The notes beneath the pieces were generated by a model, which was given only the letters and a program-made list of their open reading frames with translations, had not been told where the DNA came from and ran no database searches. DNA of 64,000 bases from Coffea arabica (lineage: Eukaryota; Streptophyta; Magnoliopsida; Gentianales; Rubiaceae): contig NC_092323.1 in assembly GCF_036785885.1 (NCBI RefSeq), positions 10,920,501 to 10,984,500 on the forward strand, written 5' to 3'. Below, one piece after another: positions 60,100-64,000 of the stretch. The translations under genes and the position numbers were made by a program. Numbering within the stretch: the stretch's first letter is position 1; every line of letters begins with the position of its first letter.

Positions 60100-60632
60100 G
60101 CCCTCACCACCCACCTCTCCCGGACCCTCTTCGGCAACCGCCCGTTTCATCTGAAGTCCAGCTCCCAAATGAGGACCTCGATTCACTCATCTCCGTCACC
60201 ACTGATCACGACCTCCAGAATATGCTGGAAGAGCACGACTGCATCTCCGCCGTTACATCCCCTACACCATCCTGCATCAGATTATTTCTCTTCCCCATAA
60301 AGCCAGAGTTTCCGAGTTCAGCGCTTCTTGATCCGAAAGTTGACTCGTGGTTTTCTGATGCTCTGAATAACACGAAGATTGTTTAGAGGGGTCAGTCTGC
60401 TGATGCTGCTGGTTTGGGTCAGGGACTAATGGGTTTGGATATTTTGGGTAGATCGGATTGTAATGCAGCCTTGGAGAATCCAGCTGAAAGCATGAGTAAT
60501 AATGGTGCTGAGGCTAAGGAAATCAGTGGGGCTGTGCCGGAATCGTTGGTATTAGAGAGTAGCTCGTCCTTTGGGTCAACTACTTCTTCAATTTCAATGT
60601 CAAATGAAGGCCAGCTGTTGGATCCATTGTGA
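60100..60632 (+). pseudogene. Captured PB1-domain gene fragment
   Basis: Translation gives LSRTLFGNRPFHLK, then in another frame QLPNEDLDSLISVTTDHDLQ (the acidic OPCA part of a PB1 domain) and RLFLFPIKPEFPSSALLDPK. After a TAG at 60384-60386 the same frame continues with GQGLMGLDILGRSD and SLVLESSSSFGSTTSSISMS. Plant PB1 proteins of unknown function share these blocks in this order. The frame change near 60160 and the stop show that the copy is no longer a full coding gene. The parental gene is not in this window. Confidence 0.75.
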
Positions 60633-60727
60633 GGATGGGAGCTTCAGTTTGTTCGAGAGGAAGCTCAGAGTACCCTCCTAAACTTTTTGTTTTTCAAGAG
60701 GTGCAAGTGCTATTTTCAACTTCCCAT

Positions 60728-60914
60728 ATTGACCCTTTCTTTTGTCTTGGAAATCGTGCGGACAGACAGATCTGAGAACTTAACGGCTAAATCTAACAGA
60801 ATGGCCTCGTGTCTTAACTTTATACATTTTAGTGGCCAAAACCAGACTTTTAATAGTTGAGTGACCAAAACTCAACGATCGTAAAAGTTTAGTGGTCAAC
60901 CGGATAATTTGCTC
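60728..60914 (-). repeat. Right terminal inverted repeat of the Pack-MULE
   Basis: 187 bp, inverted relative to 59512-59698. It is followed directly by the TTGTGTTTA duplication at 60915-60923. Confidence 0.92.
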
Positions 60915-60923
60915 TTGTGTTTA

Positions 60924-61421
60924 TATATTTTGAGGGATATTTGACCTATATTTATTTCAGAGATAAAAGAACCCGTAGTATATATTAAGTGCTATGTTTA
61001 GCCTTTGGATCAAAGTTTAACTCAACTATTATATTGAGCCTAGGTGCACTTCTAAAATTTTGTAAACTAAAGTTCCAACTGGAAATCACAGACAAGTGTA
61101 AATTTTGACAGCCACGCAAAGTAACAGTGGAAATCAATACCCATGAAAAGGTTGAATCTAGAAGCCATCCTGAAACTCTGAAGAACCACTACAAGCTTTG
61201 AAGCCCTTCCTTTTTAAGTTCTAAACTTCTCTAACCTTAATCTAAGTAAGGGAAGTCTAACTGGACTAGGGGAGTTAAAGGAACGGTTTTCACTTCTAAA
61301 TCAAAAGAGTGCACTACGTATATAATTTTTGGAACCGCAGAGATTTGAAATCCTAACCTGCAATCAGACCAGTACCTTATCTTTTTACCCTACGCCCAAC
61401 TCACCTAGGACGGCGAGTGGG
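60924..61421. other. Intergenic gap before the second LTR element
   Basis: No gene is seen. A GAGATTTGAAATCCTAACC-like stretch near 61340 resembles a SINE B box, but no tail or duplication supports it. Confidence 0.4.
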
Positions 61422-61758
61422 TGTCAGGAACTCAGAAGTTAGCTATTGTCGTTTTATTCACATTGTTTAGCGTTTGGTAGGCGCAGGACACAGACACCAA
61501 AAACGGTGTCGTTCAGCTAAGTGACAGTTAGTAGTTAATAAAGGCGGTTACAGCTTAATTGCATAAATAACCCACCGAATGATTGTAATAGGCAGTTAGG
61601 ATTTTATTTGTTTGAAATCAACAAACTCCAACATTTCCCTCTTTCTGTTAATTCCCTCTCTCTCTTCCTATACCTACTTTTCTCTCTTTCTTCCCTTTCT
61701 GTTATCTTTTCCGGTGACTATTGAAGCCATTGTGGCAGTGCTAGCTCAGAGCCTGACA
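61422..61758 (+). repeat. 5' LTR of the second Ty3/Gypsy element
   Basis: It begins TGTCAGG and ends CCTGACA, a perfect 7-bp inverted end pair. It is followed two bases later by TGGTATCAGAAC. Length 337 bp. Confidence 0.85.
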
Positions 61759-61760
61759 GT

Positions 61761-61772
61761 TGGTATCAGAAC
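61761..61772 (+). other. Primer-binding site of the second element
   Basis: TGGTATCAGAAC resembles the tRNA-Met primer site TGGTATCAGAGC and has the right position directly after the LTR. Confidence 0.8.
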
Positions 61773-61807
61773 AGCCGATCCTTGGCTGCTAAGGAAGAAG
61801 GACTGCC

Positions 61808-64000
61808 ATGGCGGAAGGCACGAGATACCGATCCTTGGAAGATCAGCTGAAGAAACAAGAGAGTAAGCTCCAGGAATTGGCCGAATCCATGGCCGCTCTG
61901 CATACGTCCGGGCAGAATGAGTTACGGCAGAGACTCCAGGAGGAAATGGAGAAGAGCAACTCGAGACTGGAGACGGTGGTGGGAAATCTGGACCAGAAAT
62001 TCTGCAAGTTGGAGCAAAAGTTCAGCGTGTTAATGAAAGTGATGATGAAGGACAAGGGAGTTCAGGAGAACGAAGGAGGATCCTCCGAACCTCTTCTACC
62101 TACACCACCCTCGCATTTCCGACTGGCGGCTCAGGCTGAAATGGCAGGCCATCAGCAGGAATCCAGAGGTAGGATGTTTACTCCCAATGTGCCTAGATTA
62201 GATTTGCCGATGTTTACGGCAGGGAATCCAAGGGAATGGCTTAGGAAATATCATAAATATTTTTTGAACTACCAAATACCTGCTTGCTAGAAAGTAGATT
62301 TAGTGGAGATGTTCTTAGAAGGCAAAGCCGATAATTGATTCCAAGGGGTGAAATTAGCTAAACCTGGGCTAAATTGGGAAGAGTTTAGTGAGTTGCTATG
62401 TGAGCGTTTCTCTGGAAAGGGGTCACTTGACATAGTAGAAGAATTTAACAAACTGCAACAAGTGGGGACAGTGGAGGAGTATGAGGAAAAATTTGAGGAA
62501 TTAAAAACTCTGATGTTGACCAAGAACCCCAGATTAGATGAGTCCTATTTTGTTTCCAGCTTTATCAGTGGGTTGAAAGAGGAGATCAAGCCCATGGTAA
62601 AGATGTTTAGACCAAAGCATTTGAGGTAGCAGAGTTGCAAGAGTATGCACTGGCGGTGCAATGTAAGCAGACCAAAAATTCTGGCAGGATTGCCATGGAG
62701 CCTAAGTTTGGGATGTACAAGGGCCAATTTGGTGGGCAGAACTTACCTAGTTCTTACAGGCTGCCTGCGATAACTCCTAACACTAAGAGGACTGAAAATG
62801 CACACAAGGAGGTAGGAAGACTTTCAGCATAAGAGCTGCAGTACAGGCGCAAAAATAACCTGTGCTACAGGTGTGGAGAGAAGTTTGGGTTGGGGCATCA
62901 GTGTAGGACAAAAGGTCTGAACTGCCTTAGTGTGGAAGAAGAAGAGGAGACTGATTTTGAGGATGCAGTGGGGGAACAGGATGAGTTTACTGGTAGAGTT
63001 GGGGAGATGGCTGAAGTATCATTGAATGCCTTGTCTGGTGCTATTCAGAGGAAGTCCATCATGCTGATTGGCAGTATTGGTGGCTTACCAATCAAAATAC
63101 TAGTGGACACCGGGAGTTCTGACAGTTTCATCAACCATAGACTTGTTACCTTACTGCACTTACCTTATCAATCTGTGAATCCTTTTACTGTGACTTTACC
63201 GAATGGGACAGACATCACCAGTGGGACAGCCTGTCCTAAAGTAGCTTGGAGGATACAAGACTACCAATTTCAGTTTGACATGAAGATAATGGAACTAGGA
63301 AATTGGGATATCATCCTGGGAGTTGATTGGATGTGTCAGTTCAGTCCAATCACCTTTGACTTCCACACTCTCAGTATCGCACTCAGTGATCGAGGGCAAT
63401 TACTTCACCTCCAAGGGTTCATAAATCAACCTACGATGGAGCTTGTGAGGAGAAAGGATCTCAGATCCTTCATCCAAGAAAAAAAGAGGAGCTGTGCACA
63501 CCTGCAGGCGAACTCCACCAAAGACCTTCAGAAAGACATCCCAGAGCTAGTGGAACAAGTTTTACAGCAGTTTCCACAGATATTTGCTACTCCAACGGGA
63601 CTGCCTCCAGAAAGGGAGCTGGATCACCAAATCCCTCTCAAACCAGGGGCAGAACCATTTAAACTCAAGCCTTACAGGTACCCCCACTCCCATAAAGCAG
63701 AAATTGAGAAGCAGGTTGTAGAAATGCTTACGAATGGGATTGTTAAACACAGTACTAGTCCTTTTGCTTCCCCTGTCTTGTTGGTTAAAAAGAAAGATAG
63801 TACTTGGAGACTATGTATAGATTACAGGAAGCTAAATGAGGTGACTGTCAAGGATAGATTTCCCATCCCCAATATTGATGAATTGCTAGATGAGTTACAT
63901 GGCACCAAGTATATGTCTAAGTTGGACCTCAGGGCTGGGTACCATCAGTTGAGGGTCAAGGTAGCAGACACTCCCAAGACTGCTTTCCAAACACACCATG
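61808..64000 (+). pseudogene. Gag-Pol region of the second Ty3/Gypsy element (broken, incomplete)
   Basis: The gag starts MAEGTRYRSLEDQLKKQESK, with a coiled-coil-like N-terminus. Downstream are a retroviral gag block (FNKLQQVGTVEEYEEKFEEL, about 62445-62505), a CCHC knuckle near 62860, a retropepsin motif [11 protein letters not shown] near 63100-63135, and reverse transcriptase from about 63590 ([20 protein letters not shown]) to the window edge. A few breaks interrupt the coding sequence. RNase H and integrase would lie outside the window. Confidence 0.9.

Larger units (their letters stand above)
59512..60914. mobile_element. Pack-MULE carrying a PB1-domain gene fragment
   Basis: The element is 1,403 bp. 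The terminal inverted repeats, 59512-59698 and 60728-60914, are each 187 bp and about 96% identical, starting GAGCAAATTATCCGGTTG. A perfect 9-bp duplication flanks it. There is no transposase. The inside (about 60100-60632) is a piece of a normal gene encoding a PB1-domain protein. This combination defines a Pack-MULE: a non-autonomous Mutator-like transposon that captured host coding sequence. The low divergence of the two ends suggests fairly recent activity. A related short element lies at 45705-46027. Confidence 0.9.
61422..64000 (+). mobile_element. Ty3/Gypsy LTR retrotransposon, 5' part, broken; runs off the window
   Basis: A 337-bp LTR (TGTCAGG...CCTGACA) is followed by a tRNA-Met type primer site, a gag region, a CCHC knuckle, a protease and reverse transcriptase up to the window edge. 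The sequence is of the same broad group as the element at 1425-7111 but clearly different from it. The coding part has a few breaks, so this is a fossil older than the left-hand element. Its age cannot be measured because the other LTR is outside the window. Confidence 0.92.

Noticed and set aside
1-64000. CRISPR arrays, operons, tRNA or rRNA genes
   Set aside because: None seen. The window is plant nuclear DNA, and tRNA-like boxes occur only in SINE-like relics.

Overview
This is a stretch of plant nuclear DNA. It has short exons with GT-AG introns, AT-rich intergenic sequence, Ty3/Gypsy LTR elements, many MITE-like repeats, and protein families such as phytoene synthase, phi-class GST, sucrose synthase and SDG40. 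Protein resemblances remembered from tomato, petunia and Arabidopsis suggest a eudicot, probably an asterid. The species cannot be named from the sequence alone.

Layout, left to right. 1-1.4 kb is gene-free and holds a SINE-like relic. A young Ty3/Gypsy chromovirus lies at 1425-7111 on the minus strand, with near-identical LTRs and an ATTGG target duplication. From 7.1 to 11.4 kb there are two MITEs and a poly(A)-tailed retroposon. An acyl-activating enzyme of the cinnamate/benzoate-CoA ligase type with a peroxisomal SRL tail is at 11440-13339 (minus). A 10-kb gene desert follows. A phi-class GST is at 23655-25490 (minus), then a nested inverted-repeat element, then phytoene synthase at 27520-31763 (minus, six exons). 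From 32 to 39.6 kb there are only repeats. The SDG40-type SET-domain methyltransferase is at 39664-42874 (plus). A candidate two-copy C/D-box snoRNA gene with its own telo-box/TATA promoter is at 44.56-45.42 kb (minus). A sucrose synthase of the SUS5/6/7 type is at 47169-51247 (plus, 13 exons). A GT31 galactosyltransferase-like gene is at 52472-53356 (minus). A secreted periplasmic-binding-like protein with a 14-nt microexon is at 53899-58023 (minus, 11 exons). A Pack-MULE carrying a PB1-domain gene fragment is at 59512-60914. The 5' part of a second, broken Ty3/Gypsy element runs from 61422 to the window edge.

The host genes show no sign of forming a pathway or cluster. They look like ordinary neighbours: peroxisomal benzenoid activation, glutathione/ligandin function, plastid carotenoid synthesis, protein methylation, sucrose cleavage and cell-surface glycosylation. 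The most notable points are three. The sucrose synthase reading frame is broken by a perfect 10-bp tandem duplication while every splice site and the rest of the frame are kept. The Pack-MULE has 187-bp terminal inverted repeats and a perfect 9-bp target duplication. The snoRNA pair has 9-10 bp terminal stems and is not explained by any protein-coding frame. I saw no clearly novel multi-gene system.
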